Of a stretch of 64,000 nt of DNA, positions 47,444-57,342 are shown one piece after another (the first letter of the stretch is position 1; each line of letters starts with the position of its first letter). The stretch is from Chitinophagaceae bacterium. Its GTDB lineage: Bacteria; Bacteroidota; Bacteroidia; Chitinophagales; Chitinophagaceae. Under the pieces are notes generated by a model. That model did not search any database and was not told the origin of the DNA. It saw nothing but the letters and a program-made list of their open reading frames with translations. The position numbers and the translations under genes are program-made. The stretch is from positions 1-64,000 of the forward strand of contig JADLCD010000124.1 of NCBI GenBank assembly GCA_020847395.1. The letters run 5' to 3'.

Positions 47444-47905
47444 ATGATCAAGCCAACAGCCTTCCGGCTTCCGCAATACCTTGTTGATAAGGTTTCATTT
47501 TTAATGAACATTCTTAAATGCGAAAAGCAGAAATATGAAATTGCTTCTATATCGATTCAGGACAAACAGTTAAGAGATAGTATAAGTTGGCTTGCCCAGG
47601 AGAGCAATCAATACATTTGTGAACTAACCTCACAATTAAAATCTATAGGCGCTATAGTTGCTATTGATTCTGAAGAAGACAATCAATCAGCTGTGCCTGC
47701 TCCCCCCGTTTTTACAGAAGCACAACTTTCATCAAATGTTATCCAGTTCTGTAAAGACAGTGAAAAAATGCTCATCAGTGCTTACAGGGTTGTTTTAAAC
47801 GAGCCTTATCTTGTTGAAGGATTAAGAACGCTTATAAGGCAACAATTAAATGGTATTATGTATGCTTTTCTGCAACTAAAACTTTTGTATAACTTAAAAA
47901 AATAG
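47444..47905 (+). CDS. Ferritin-like helical protein (DUF2383-like)
   Basis: A 153-aa protein from the ATG at 47444; an upstream TTG lies before a TAACTTTA promoter-like element and is unlikely. The helices KYEIASISIQDKQLRDSISWL and QYICELTSQLKSIGAIVAI followed by a linker and EAQLSSNVIQFCKDSEKML fit the two helical pairs of DUF2383/PA2169-type ferritin-like proteins. The usual metal-ligand Glu/His set is not obvious, so metal binding is doubtful. Function unknown; the family call rests on helix pattern only. The 465 bp that follow hold only AT-rich DNA. Confidence 0.55.
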   Translation: MIKPTAFRLPQYLVDKVSFLMNILKCEKQKYEIASISIQDKQLRDSISWLAQESNQYICELTSQLKSIGAIVAIDSEEDNQSAVPAPPVFTEAQLSSNVIQFCKDSEKMLISAYRVVLNEPYLVEGLRTLIRQQLNGIMYAFLQLKLLYNLKK

Positions 47906-48370
47906 AAGTAATATTACAAGTATAAGGTGCGGATTATAGTATTGCCCGGTTTAATTTTATTCAGGTAAAATTAAAGATTATTGATTTGAAACCTTTTTAA
48001 AAAAATATAAGATTTAAAAAAATCTTCTGTAAAAACAGATGACCTTAACAATTGCTTGCCATATGAAAATTCTTACATCTCTTTTTTGGAAATGATACTT
48101 TAATGTAATCGTTTTTTATGCCCCTTTTTTCCTCACTCCTGCTACCTTTATCAAAAAGATAAATAAAATCTCTACATTCCTTTGCGACAGTGTATTTCAG
48201 TAAACACACTTATGATGTTCAACAATTTAAGTGTGAAGCAATATTTCTGTTTTCGCTATAATTATGTTTACTTTTGAGCGATGAGTAACCGGAGAAAAAT
48301 TATCCGTAAATTTTAAAAGGTAAAACAGCGATTTATCAAAAATTGAAATTCGAATAACAAAAAAATAATT

Positions 48371-49414
48371 ATGATTCAGGCAAAAGGCTATGCAGCTCAA
48401 ACGCCGGAAAGCAACCTGGCTCCATGGAATTTTCAAAGGCGCGATGTTGGCCCCAACGATATTCAGTTTAACATTTTATACTGCGGTGTGTGCCACAGTG
48501 ATTTGCACCAGATACGCAACGATTGGTTTAAAGGAATTTTTCCTATGGTACCCGGGCATGAAATAGTGGGCAGGGTTGTAAAAGTAGGAAATAATGTAAA
48601 AAAATTTAAAGCTGGAGACCTGGCAGCAGTAGGATGCCAGGTAGATAGTTGCCGTGAATGCGAGAATTGTAAAGAGGGATTAGAAAACTATTGCCTGAAT
48701 GGAAATTCACAAACTTATAACGGGCTGGAACAGGATAAAAAGACACCCACGTATGGAGGCTATTCCAATACAATTGTGGTAAATGAGCATTTTGTTTTGC
48801 ACGTTAGTGAAAAATTAAACCTCCCTGCTGTGGCACCCCTGTTATGTGCGGGTATTACCACATGGTCGCCGCTGCGCCACTGGAAGGTAGGCAGGAAACA
48901 TAAACTGGCTGTGCTCGGTTTAGGCGGGTTAGGGCACATGGGAGTAAAGTTTGGGAAAGCCTTTGGGGCAGAAGTAACAGTATTAAGCACATCTGCAAAA
49001 AAAGAAACTGATGCAATGAAATTAGGCGCCCACCATTTTGTAGTAACAACTGATAAGGAACAGGTAAAAAAAGTAAAAAGCTCATTTGATTTTATATTGG
49101 ATACGGTAAGCGCAGAACACGACCTTGCATTTTATCTTAATATGCTAAAAACAAATGGAGTGCATATATGCGTAGGCGCACCTTCTCAACCTTACACATT
49201 ATCTCCTTTTCCACTTATAGTTGGGCGTAAAAGTGTGGTTGGCTCAGGTAATGGCGGAATACCTGAAACACAGGAAATGCTCGACTTTTGTGCAGAACAT
49301 AATATTGTATCGGATATTGAAATGATAGAAATGAAAGACATTCATATGGCTTATGAAAGAATGCTTAAAGGTGATGTTCGTTACAGGTTTGTAATTGATA
49401 TGGCATCACTTTAA
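48371..49414 (+). CDS. Zinc-dependent NAD(P) alcohol dehydrogenase (YahK/CAD-like)
   Basis: A 347-aa medium-chain dehydrogenase that interconverts alcohols and aldehydes. Catalytic zinc ligands are Cys in CGVCHSDLH and His-Glu in PGHEIVGRV. Four structural-zinc cysteines lie in CRECENCKEGLENYC. The Rossmann motif GLGGLGHMGVKFGKAFGA binds NAD(P); Ser in VLSTSAKK after the beta-2 strand favours NADP. PTYGGYSNTIVV is typical of cinnamyl-alcohol-type enzymes. A TACTTTTG -7 element at 48269-48276 gives a leader near 90 bases. A strong terminator follows. Confidence 0.92.
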   Translation: MIQAKGYAAQTPESNLAPWNFQRRDVGPNDIQFNILYCGVCHSDLHQIRNDWFKGIFPMVPGHEIVGRVVKVGNNVKKFKAGDLAAVGCQVDSCRECENCKEGLENYCLNGNSQTYNGLEQDKKTPTYGGYSNTIVVNEHFVLHVSEKLNLPAVAPLLCAGITTWSPLRHWKVGRKHKLAVLGLGGLGHMGVKFGKAFGAEVTVLSTSAKKETDAMKLGAHHFVVTTDKEQVKKVKSSFDFILDTVSAEHDLAFYLNMLKTNGVHICVGAPSQPYTLSPFPLIVGRKSVVGSGNGGIPETQEMLDFCAEHNIVSDIEMIEMKDIHMAYERMLKGDVRYRFVIDMASL

Positions 49415-49526
49415 TTTAATACGGAAAAATATATTATACTTCTGCTATAAACATTCATACCCCAACCGGCAGGATTATATTAATTATTTTGGAAAGTAAA
49501 GCGCAGAGTGCACTTCAACATAAACT

Positions 49527-49564
49527 AAAATCCCTGTATAATGATAGTATTATGCAGGGATTTT
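49527..49564. terminator. Bidirectional terminator between the adh and bactofilin genes
   Basis: AAAATCCCTGTATAAT pairs with ATTATGCAGGGATTTT over 16 positions (one T:G wobble) around a 6-nt loop. T-runs on both strands suit the two convergent genes. Confidence 0.88.
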
Positions 49565-49608
49565 CCTGGTAGAAAACAATTTTTTTTAGTGTTGGTTTAA
49601 AAAAACGG

Positions 49609-50031
49609 CTACTTGGCTTTAGCAATGGGCTGTTGATCTTCTTTCATTTCCACAACCTCTGCAACAGTACCTTCTCCAACATGACACTGTCCTTTAAATG
49701 TAACTGTAGGTTCTACCTGTAATTTGCCGGCACTGATATTACCTTTAATTGTAGCCTTACCCCTTAGGTTCAATAAATCTTTAATAACAATTTTACCGGT
49801 TACTTTACCAAGTATATCAGCCTGTTGCCCTTCCACATCTCCTTCTATCAGGCCTTCGGCGCCAATAAGTACTTTTGCAGAGCCGGTAATATTGCCTTTA
49901 AGCGTACCATCAATACGTATATCGCCACTGCTTATAATATCACCTTTAATAATTGTACCCGCACCAATCAGGCTTGTACTTGAGGAAGATGGGTTAATTT
50001 CAATTTCAGATCTGGATTTTGATGAAAACAT
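49609..50031 (-). CDS. Bactofilin (polymer-forming cytoskeletal protein)
   Basis: A 140-aa protein of the DUF583 family. The central part is a right-handed beta-helix of repeated short turns: IGAGTIIKGDIISSGDIRIDG, LKGNITGSAKVLIG, GLIEGDVEGQQADILG and TGKIVIKDLLNLRG. The N-terminal 20 residues and the last 25 are disordered, as usual. Bactofilins polymerise without nucleotide and organise cell-wall enzymes. The preceding gene, 20 bp away, encodes a membrane protein resembling the anchor part of M23 wall peptidases, which often pair with bactofilins. Confidence 0.93.
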   Translation of the reverse strand: MFSSKSRSEIEINPSSSSTSLIGAGTIIKGDIISSGDIRIDGTLKGNITGSAKVLIGAEGLIEGDVEGQQADILGKVTGKIVIKDLLNLRGKATIKGNISAGKLQVEPTVTFKGQCHVGEGTVAEVVEMKEDQQPIAKAK

Positions 50032-50051
50032 AGTTATTGGTTTTTAGTGAA

Positions 50052-50453
50052 TTAATCTTCGGTTTTATCTTCCTTAGGGATGGTTAGTTGGGTTGTATCT
50101 GTAATAATCGCTGTAGCATTTCCTTTTAATACATTTTGAATATTTTCAAAGTATTTGTCTCTGTATTTCATTTCCTGCTGTAGCGAATCAACCTGCATTT
50201 TCAGAGTTATCAATTCCCTACGCTCCGATCCGTTTCCATATCCCGGCACATAATACCTTAGGGGTGTAAATACCAGAAGTGCAACTGTTAAACCTACCAA
50301 CAATACAAAAACTGTGCACAAAGTAATATATACGCTCAACCTCGAAAGCCTGAGGGTAACAACCTCCTCATAGGTGTCATCATTCATAATCACCATCCTG
50401 TACCTGTTCCTTAGTCTTTGAAGTGTTGCGTCTGCGTCGAATATTTTTGCCAT
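50052..50453 (-). CDS. Single-pass membrane protein like the N-terminal part of M23 peptidases
   Basis: A 133-aa protein. Residues 1-45 are cytoplasmic with RNRYRMVIMNDDTYEEVVTLRLSRL, then a membrane helix (YITLCTVFVLLVGLTVALLVF), then PLRYYVPGYGNGSERRELIT and a coiled coil (LITLKMQVDSLQQEMKYRDKY). This layout matches the anchor region of Bacteroidota M23 metallopeptidases that partner with bactofilin, but the peptidase domain is absent: the gene ends after PKEDKTED and no frame continues it. It may be a stand-alone adaptor or a truncated peptidase. Confidence 0.65.
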   Translation of the reverse strand: MAKIFDADATLQRLRNRYRMVIMNDDTYEEVVTLRLSRLSVYITLCTVFVLLVGLTVALLVFTPLRYYVPGYGNGSERRELITLKMQVDSLQQEMKYRDKYFENIQNVLKGNATAIITDTTQLTIPKEDKTED

Positions 50454-50576
50454 TATCCGTTATTTCTGTTAAAAATAACCACTTTGACCAAGTTGTAAGA
50501 ACTTATGCTTGAAAAAATGTATAATTGAAATATTTTCGCTGAAAATTAGTTTATTATACTTCCGAACTACAACTTC

Positions 50577-53500
50577 ATGTCCTATCGTAAAGAAGCTTTA
50601 ACGACATTGTTTCTTATTTTATTTTGTTGTGGTTTTATTTCATCTGCAATAGCACAAAAAGATGCTACGCTGGATGTAAAGAAACCAGACAAGTATGACA
50701 AACGTATATTAGGTTCAGACAAGACTTTTACTACAAAATATACTATTCCCCGAAGGCTGCTCCAAAGCATGGGTACGCATTACAATTTCTTTTTTAATGG
50801 TAATATTAAATTAAACGACGTTATTACCAATGCCAAACAATCTTTCAGGGATGATTATACTGCATTGCTGCCGTTTTACAACTACACCATTGAGGCTACA
50901 GCCGCCCAAAAAATAGAACTGGACTCTGTATTGCAGAAATGTAATGCAGCCATTATGCTGCACGATCTGCGGAATGAATGGATTGATGATATGTATTTCC
51001 TGATGGGTAAAGCATATTTTTTTAAAGATCAGATGGATTCTGCCGGCATTGCCTTTCAATATCTCAATTATTATTTTCAGCCCAAAAAACCAGAAGAACT
51101 GGGTTTTAAAAAATATGTAGGCAGTAACCTGAATGATGAGGGTAATGTATATAACATTTCCACTAAAGAAAAAAACAGCATTGTTCAGAAAATATTTAGT
51201 GAACCTCCGCGACGTAATGACGCGCTGCTATGGCTTGTACGAACTTATATAGAGGATAGCGCTTATGGCAAAGCTTCCGGCTTAATCCAAACATTAAAAA
51301 GAGATGAACTTTTACCTGAACGTTTAAAGCCCTCTCTGCATGAGGTTCAGGCTTATTGGTTCTATAAGCACAATATGTGGGATAGTGCTGCAAATCATCT
51401 TGTACAGGCATTGGAAAACGCGGCTAACATGGCTGAAAAAGCAAGATGGGAATACCTGATTGGCCAGTTATATGCATTAAGCAAAAATAAAACGGAAGCA
51501 AATAAATATTTCGATCTTACTATAAAACACGCTATTGATCCGGTAATGGCGGTGTATGCAAGACTCAATCAAATAAAGCTGGCTCATGGAAATGATGATA
51601 AAACAGTTATAGAAAATAATATACAGGAATTGCTGAAAATGGCTAAACGCGACAGGTATTACAGTTACCGTAGTATAATTTATTACATGGCAGCGCAAAT
51701 GGAAATGGAGCGCGACAATTTTGACGGAGCAAAAAACTGGTTGCTTAAAAGTGTATCATATAACCCTGAAGATCTTACTCAAAAAAATCGATCTTATTTA
51801 TATCTTGGAGAACTTGCATTTAAGTACCGCCAATATGAACTTGCAGCAAAAGCTTACGACAGCCTTGATGCAGGCAGCCCGATTATTAAAAACCCTGAAG
51901 AAATAGGGCAAAGAAAGGCAGTTTTGTCTGAAGTAATTGCTAAACTTAAAACTATTCATACACAGGATAGCCTTCAAAAAATAGCTGCAATGCCGGAACT
52001 GGAAAGAGAAAAATTTTTGAAAGCTACAGCAAAACGTTTACGCAAAGAAAGAGGATTAAAGGAAACAGACTCTACAAGTTTCAACTCAAATAACCCATAT
52101 GCCAACAAGGGGCCTGTTGATATTTTTGCCAATAACGGAAAAGGAGATTGGTACTTTTATAACAATGCTTTAAAATCAACAGGATTTTCAACCTTCAGAA
52201 GCACCTGGGGTACCAGGCCAAATGTTGATAACTGGCGGCGCATTACAGATGTATCGCTGCAGGTAAAATCGCCCAATATTAATCCTGGTGTTAATGGTTC
52301 TTCCACTGATCAAAAAGAAGAAAAAATTGCCGACATCAGTTATGAAGGGTTATTAAAAACACTTCCTTTAACGCCGGAAGCTCTAACAGCATCAAACGAT
52401 TCTATCGACGCGGCGCTATTCTTTCTGGGTAAGATTTTTAAAGATAAGTTTGAAGACTATGGAGAAGCCGTAAAGAAATATGAGGAATTGCTTAACCGTT
52501 TTCCTAATACACCTAACCAGGAAGAAGCTATTTTTGATTTGAATTACTGTTACACCAAATTAAACCTTCCCGTAAAAGCAAAGCAATACAGGGAAATACT
52601 GGCACAAAATTTTAAGCAAAGCAAATACCTCCGTTTTATTGACGATCCTAAAGCTGCCAGGGAAAGTCTTAATAAAATGCAAACAGACGCCACTAAAAAT
52701 TATGAACGTATATATAACATGTTCCTGGAAGGAAATTTTGAGCAGGCTGTAATTGAAAAAATTAAAGCAGACAGCCTGTTTGGCAATGTATACTGGACGC
52801 AACAGTTATTGTATATAGAATCGATTTATTACATTAAACAGCGGGATGACAGTTCTGCCATAAATGCTTTAAGAAATCTTATAAAAATTAATGCGGAATC
52901 GGGTATGGCTAAAAAAGCCGAAAATATTATAGATGTTTTAAGAAGACGTGCTGCTATCGAAAAATATCTTACAAATTTGAATATTGAAAGAGCAGGTGAA
53001 GACTCCACCATTATACCAGAGGATAAGAAGACGGAACAAAAAATTATTGAAAAGCAACCAGATTCTGAATTAAAAGCTCCTGGCAAAGAACAGGTAGCCC
53101 AACGAAAACCTGAACCCCAAACTACTGATATTACAGCACCAAAAGGAACTGCTGCAAGACCTGCAATTGATTCATCTGCACTTAAAAAGCCTGTTATAAA
53201 ACAATCCGGCTTCACTTATAATCCTTCTGAGCCGCATTATGTTGTGATTGTGTTAAACAAAGTAGATGTAGTATATATAAATGAAGTAAAAAACGCATTC
53301 AACAGGTATAACCGGGAGTCGTACAGGGCACAACCTATAGAAATGACTATAGAGACATTAGATGAAAGCAATAAATTTATTTTGATGTCGGATTTTGCCG
53401 ATGCAGCCGCGGCACTGGAATATGTAGAAAAAACAAAAAAAATAGCAGGTGCGCAAATTGTACCCTGGCTGGCTGCAGATAAGTATTCTTTAACTATAAT

Positions 53501-53588
53501 TTCACCATCGAACCTTGAGGTTTTAAAAACAACCAAAAATCTTGACCAGTATAAAAATTTTGTGCAATCAAGCTATCCCGGGCAATAG
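50577..53588 (+). CDS. PorW/SprE-like TPR protein of the type IX secretion system
   Basis: A 1003-aa exported protein. An N-terminal signal (MSYRKEALTTLFLILFCCGF) contains Cys residues that could be lipidated, though the lipobox is poor. The first domain includes MGTHYNFFFNGNIKLNDVI and FRDDYTALLPFY, which lines up in pattern with the start of SprE/PorW. TPR-type helices follow: EWIDDMYFLMGKAYFFKDQMDSA, KARWEYLIGQLYALSKNKTEANKYF and EEAIFDLNYCYTKLNLPVKA. A Pro/Lys-rich linker (residues about 815-870) leads to a C-terminal alpha/beta domain. PorW links the outer and inner T9SS parts and is needed for secretion and gliding. Confidence 0.72.
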   Translation: MSYRKEALTTLFLILFCCGFISSAIAQKDATLDVKKPDKYDKRILGSDKTFTTKYTIPRRLLQSMGTHYNFFFNGNIKLNDVITNAKQSFRDDYTALLPFYNYTIEATAAQKIELDSVLQKCNAAIMLHDLRNEWIDDMYFLMGKAYFFKDQMDSAGIAFQYLNYYFQPKKPEELGFKKYVGSNLNDEGNVYNISTKEKNSIVQKIFSEPPRRNDALLWLVRTYIEDSAYGKASGLIQTLKRDELLPERLKPSLHEVQAYWFYKHNMWDSAANHLVQALENAANMAEKARWEYLIGQLYALSKNKTEANKYFDLTIKHAIDPVMAVYARLNQIKLAHGNDDKTVIENNIQELLKMAKRDRYYSYRSIIYYMAAQMEMERDNFDGAKNWLLKSVSYNPEDLTQKNRSYLYLGELAFKYRQYELAAKAYDSLDAGSPIIKNPEEIGQRKAVLSEVIAKLKTIHTQDSLQKIAAMPELEREKFLKATAKRLRKERGLKETDSTSFNSNNPYANKGPVDIFANNGKGDWYFYNNALKSTGFSTFRSTWGTRPNVDNWRRITDVSLQVKSPNINPGVNGSSTDQKEEKIADISYEGLLKTLPLTPEALTASNDSIDAALFFLGKIFKDKFEDYGEAVKKYEELLNRFPNTPNQEEAIFDLNYCYTKLNLPVKAKQYREILAQNFKQSKYLRFIDDPKAARESLNKMQTDATKNYERIYNMFLEGNFEQAVIEKIKADSLFGNVYWTQQLLYIESIYYIKQRDDSSAINALRNLIKINAESGMAKKAENIIDVLRRRAAIEKYLTNLNIERAGEDSTIIPEDKKTEQKIIEKQPDSELKAPGKEQVAQRKPEPQTTDITAPKGTAARPAIDSSALKKPVIKQSGFTYNPSEPHYVVIVLNKVDVVYINEVKNAFNRYNRESYRAQPIEMTIETLDESNKFILMSDFADAAAALEYVEKTKKIAGAQIVPWLAADKYSLTIISPSNLEVLKTTKNLDQYKNFVQSSYPGQ

Positions 53589-53649
53589 TACAGCATTCGC
53601 AGTATTTCATATGGATTAGTGGCATTAATTTTTAAATATGTGCATGAAA

Positions 53650-53680
53650 TTTGCAAAAGCATATACAGTTAATATTTTTG
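53650..53680 (+). promoter_or_regulatory. Consensus promoter of the PBP1A gene
   Basis: TTTG (53650-53653), 19 bases, then TATTTTTG (53673-53680): an exact TTTG-N19-TAnnTTTG match. The ATG lies 16 bp downstream. Confidence 0.65.
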
Positions 53681-53696
53681 AATAATAATTTCACCT

Positions 53697-56084
53697 ATGG
53701 CTAAAGCAAAAAAATATTTGTGGAGAATTTTCTTTATTGGTTTAGGATGCATTATTCTATTTATACTACTCATCATTTGGGGCGTTTTCGGTAAACTTCC
53801 GTCACTTTCTGAGTTAGAAAACCCGTCTATATTATCAGCTTCGGAAGTACTTGCCGTAGATGGAAGGCTGATGGGAAAATATTATATCACCGATAGAACA
53901 AATGTACCATACAAAGATATTTCACCCAATGTATTAAATGCGCTTGTTGCCACTGAAGATGAGCGTTTTTACGAGCATTCAGGTATTGATGGAAGAAGCC
54001 TTGCCCGTGCTGTATTTTATTTTGGTAGTGAGGGGGGAGCGAGTACCATTACACAACAGTTGGCTAAAAATATGCTTGGCCAGGGCAGTAAAAATAAGCT
54101 ATCGAGGATGATTGAGAAGTTCAAAGAAATGATCGTTGCTATAAAACTCGAAAAAAACTTCACCAAAGAAGAAATTATAGCTTTATACCTGAATACGGTT
54201 GAATACAGCGATCACGTATATGGCATAAGAAATGCATCAAGAACATTTTTTCAAAAAGAACCCGACAGGCTCACCGTAGCTGAATCAGCGGTTTTAATTG
54301 GTATGCTTAAAGCTACAGGCACTTATAATCCAAGAACAAACCCCAAACAATCATTAGACAGGAGAAACACGGTAATAGACCAGATGGTAAGGAATAATTA
54401 CATATCTGAGGCTGAAGCTGCCAAAATTAAACCTACGATCATTAACCTCAAGTACGAAAAGATGACGCAGAACACCAACCTGGCTCCTTATTTTATTGAT
54501 GTTTTGCGCAATGATTTAAGAAAATGGTGTAAAGAACATAAAAATCCAAAAACCGGCGAGCCATATGACATTTATAAAGATGGATTAAAAATTTATACAA
54601 CCATTGATCCCCGTATGCAATTATACGCGGAAATGGCTGTAGCGCGGCATATGCCCAATCTTCAAAAAGTTTTTGACAGTCAGAAAAACATTAAAGATGG
54701 GAATGTTTGGAAAACAAAGGAAGGAAAGACTGTTCTTGAAAATGCTATGAAATCGAGTGATCGCTGGCAGAAAATGGAAGACGACGACATTAAAGAAGCT
54801 GATATCCGCAAAGCTTTCAATGAAAAAATTCAAATGAAAGTATTTGCATGGAACAGCAAGCGGGAAAAAGATACAATGATGTCTCCGCTTGATTCTATAA
54901 AATATTGCAAACAAATGCTACAGGCTTCTTTTGTGGTAACGGATCCGCTTACAGGTGAAGTAAGAGCATGGGTTGGAGGCATTGATTTTAAAACTTACAA
55001 ATACGATCATGCCAACTATTCAACAAAAAGACAGGTAGGTTCTACATTTAAGCCAATATTGTATACTCTTGCCATCATGAATGGTTATACGCCTGACACG
55101 CCAATTCCGCTTGACCCCGTAAATCTTGGCGGGAAAGTGATAGTAGATAAAAAATATTCAGGAACCCGTCCATTAAGCTATTGCCTTGCAGCTTCAATTA
55201 ATACTGCTGCGGCAAAACTGATGAACGAAATAGGTGTGAACAGAACGGTTGAATTTGCACACCAGGCCGGGATACAAAGTAAAATTCCTCCCTACCCTTC
55301 TATAGCCCTTGGCGCGGCAGATCTTTCCCTGCTTGAAATGGTGGGCGCATACAGCATGTATCCTGCCGGGGGAATGCATACAGATCCCATCTATATTTCA
55401 AGAATCGAAGATCGTAACGGTAATGTACTGGAAGCTTTCAATACTACGCATAAGGAAGTAATCAGCGAAGCTGACGCGTATATTATGACTAAGATGATGC
55501 AGGGAGTAGTAGATTTTGGTACAGGTAAATCAATGCGGAGTGCATATAATATAACAAGCGAGGTAGCAGGAAAAACAGGTACCACCAACAATAATGCTGA
55601 TGGCTGGTTTATGGGATTTACGCCACAGTTATTAGGTGGTGTATGGGTTGGAGCTGATGATCCGATATTACGCATTTCAAATAATTATGTAGGGCAGGGT
55701 GCCCAGATGGCTATGCCGATATGGGCCTATTTTTTCCAGGAAGTATATAAGGATAAAACGCTTGGTATTGATCCTAAACAAAGATTTGTTGTACCTGCAA
55801 GCATCAAGAGCGAAATGATACAGGATTGGAGTGAACCTGCCTCGGATACTCCATTTGTTGAAGGAGAGAATGTAGGACAAAGTGAATCTAACCAATACAT
55901 TGATGTACCGGTGAGCGATGGAAGGGAGAAAATTCCTACTGAATCTAAACTTACTTCTGAAGAAGAAAAAATAAAAGTTGAAGCCCAGGGAAATAAAAAG
56001 GAAGAAAGAAAAATTGATTCTGCAACCAGTGAAAAGAAAAAAGGATTTTTTAAACGGCTATTTGGAAAAAAAGATAAAAATTAG
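53697..56084 (+). CDS. Class A penicillin-binding protein (PBP1A type)
   Basis: A 795-aa bifunctional peptidoglycan synthase. One N-terminal membrane helix (FFIGLGCIILFILLIIWGVF) anchors it. The GT51 glycosyltransferase domain (about 65-240) has ATEDERFYEHSGID with the catalytic Glu and GGASTITQQLAKN. The transpeptidase domain has the nucleophile in GSTFK (SxxK), SIN (SxN) and KTGTT (KTG). Between them is an insertion rich in Lys and Asp. The last 70 residues are charged and Lys-rich, ending KKGFFKRLFGKKDKN. It lies downstream of the TPR gene with its own promoter. Confidence 0.95.
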   Translation: MAKAKKYLWRIFFIGLGCIILFILLIIWGVFGKLPSLSELENPSILSASEVLAVDGRLMGKYYITDRTNVPYKDISPNVLNALVATEDERFYEHSGIDGRSLARAVFYFGSEGGASTITQQLAKNMLGQGSKNKLSRMIEKFKEMIVAIKLEKNFTKEEIIALYLNTVEYSDHVYGIRNASRTFFQKEPDRLTVAESAVLIGMLKATGTYNPRTNPKQSLDRRNTVIDQMVRNNYISEAEAAKIKPTIINLKYEKMTQNTNLAPYFIDVLRNDLRKWCKEHKNPKTGEPYDIYKDGLKIYTTIDPRMQLYAEMAVARHMPNLQKVFDSQKNIKDGNVWKTKEGKTVLENAMKSSDRWQKMEDDDIKEADIRKAFNEKIQMKVFAWNSKREKDTMMSPLDSIKYCKQMLQASFVVTDPLTGEVRAWVGGIDFKTYKYDHANYSTKRQVGSTFKPILYTLAIMNGYTPDTPIPLDPVNLGGKVIVDKKYSGTRPLSYCLAASINTAAAKLMNEIGVNRTVEFAHQAGIQSKIPPYPSIALGAADLSLLEMVGAYSMYPAGGMHTDPIYISRIEDRNGNVLEAFNTTHKEVISEADAYIMTKMMQGVVDFGTGKSMRSAYNITSEVAGKTGTTNNNADGWFMGFTPQLLGGVWVGADDPILRISNNYVGQGAQMAMPIWAYFFQEVYKDKTLGIDPKQRFVVPASIKSEMIQDWSEPASDTPFVEGENVGQSESNQYIDVPVSDGREKIPTESKLTSEEEKIKVEAQGNKKEERKIDSATSEKKKGFFKRLFGKKDKN

Positions 56085-56104
56085 CAGCTATACCTGCAAA
56101 ACAA

Positions 56105-56770
56105 ATGCATTATCGTAATCAGCTTCACACAATTATACTAATCTTTTATTGCTTAATTACAGCATGCACTTACACTAACAAAAGCAGCCGGCGATTGCTT
56201 AATAAGGCTGAAACAAATGCTCCATATGATGCTATCATTATTCCCGGCATTCAATTTAAAAATAACAAATGGGATACCGTTATGAAAGGGCGGGTATATT
56301 GGTCTAAATTTCTATTTAACAAAGGTATTGCTAAAAATATAATATACTCAGGCGCAGCCGTATATACGCCATATTATGAAGCAGAGATAATGGCATTATA
56401 TGCTGAAGCTATTGGTATTCCTAAAGCAAATATTTATACAGAAACCAAAGCAGAGCACAGTACTGAAAATATATACTACGGATATAAAAGAGCATTGCAG
56501 CTTGGTTTTAAAAAAGTCGCATTAGCATCTGATCCATTCCAAACAAAAATGCTCAGGAAATTTATTCGTAAAAAAGTTAACAGGGAGATTGCAATAATTC
56601 CTTTTGTTATTGATACACTAAAAATGCTGCAGCCATCTATGGTTGATCCCTCTATTCCTTATGAAAAAGCATTTAAGCAGGATTTTATTTCCATAAGGGA
56701 AAGAGACAGTTTTTGGCGCCGGCTCAGGGGCACCATTCGGGGAAATATTGATACCTCAGTGTATCACTGA
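56105..56770 (+). CDS. YdcF/SanA-type DUF218 lipoprotein
   Basis: A 221-aa protein beginning with a lipoprotein-type signal (IILIFYCLITACTYTN). The DUF218 fold follows: YDAIIIPGIQFKNNKWD, NIIYSGAAVYTPYYEAEIMA and TKAEHSTENIYYGYKRALQLG, then KVALASDPFQTKMLRKF. Known relatives (ElyC, SanA) affect envelope integrity and peptidoglycan lipid carriers. It starts 20 bp after the PBP1A stop, so a role in cell-wall synthesis is plausible. No catalytic mechanism is established for the family. Confidence 0.87.
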   Translation: MHYRNQLHTIILIFYCLITACTYTNKSSRRLLNKAETNAPYDAIIIPGIQFKNNKWDTVMKGRVYWSKFLFNKGIAKNIIYSGAAVYTPYYEAEIMALYAEAIGIPKANIYTETKAEHSTENIYYGYKRALQLGFKKVALASDPFQTKMLRKFIRKKVNREIAIIPFVIDTLKMLQPSMVDPSIPYEKAFKQDFISIRERDSFWRRLRGTIRGNIDTSVYH

Positions 56771-56806
56771 AGTAAAATCCTTAAACGCCCTGAAATTGAT
56801 TACCTG

Positions 56807-57331
56807 TCAATGTGAGCATCCGCAGCCATGTCCGCAGCTTCCATCTCCTTTGTGTTCGTGATGATGCGTATGCGCATTATGTACATGCCCGTGTGAAAGT
56901 TCTTCCGCACTGGCTTCACGGATATTTTTAATCGTTACTGCAAACTCCAGGGTTCTGCCTGCAAAAGGATGATTGCCATCCAGGATAATTTTATCGCCAT
57001 CAATATCTGTAACAAGTAATTCCTGCCCGTCAGATGCCTGAACCATTGTTCCTAACTGCAAACCATCCGCACCTTCCGGAAATTGCTGACGGCTCACTTC
57101 AAATACCAGCTCAGGATTAAAATCTCCATAGGCTTCACCGGGAGTAAGCACAACTTTCTTTTCTTCATCTATCTTTAAGCCGGTCAATGCATTTTCAAGG
57201 CCGGCAAGAATATTATCATGACCATGCAGGTATTCAAGCGGTTCAAAATCCATATTGCCATCAACTATATTTCCCTGCTCATCGCTGGCACTATATTGAA
57301 TACTTACTACTTTATCTTTTTCAACAACCAT
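56807..57331 (-). CDS. slyD: FKBP-type peptidyl-prolyl isomerase, SlyD-like
   Basis: A 174-aa cytosolic folding helper. The FKBP part is split by the IF chaperone domain, as in SlyD: DKVVSIQYSASDEQGNIVDG, LEYLHGHDNILAGLENALTGLKI, then VLTPGEAYGDFNPELVFEV. The C-terminal tail from residue 147 is very rich in His and Cys (HNAHTHHHEH, CGHGCGCSH), the metal-binding tail that delivers nickel in SlyD. No hydrogenase genes are in the window. The next gene on the strand ends 11 bp before it, so the pair is probably an operon. Confidence 0.92.
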   Translation of the reverse strand: MVVEKDKVVSIQYSASDEQGNIVDGNMDFEPLEYLHGHDNILAGLENALTGLKIDEEKKVVLTPGEAYGDFNPELVFEVSRQQFPEGADGLQLGTMVQASDGQELLVTDIDGDKIILDGNHPFAGRTLEFAVTIKNIREASAEELSHGHVHNAHTHHHEHKGDGSCGHGCGCSH

Positions 57332-57342
57332 ATTTTTATTTT

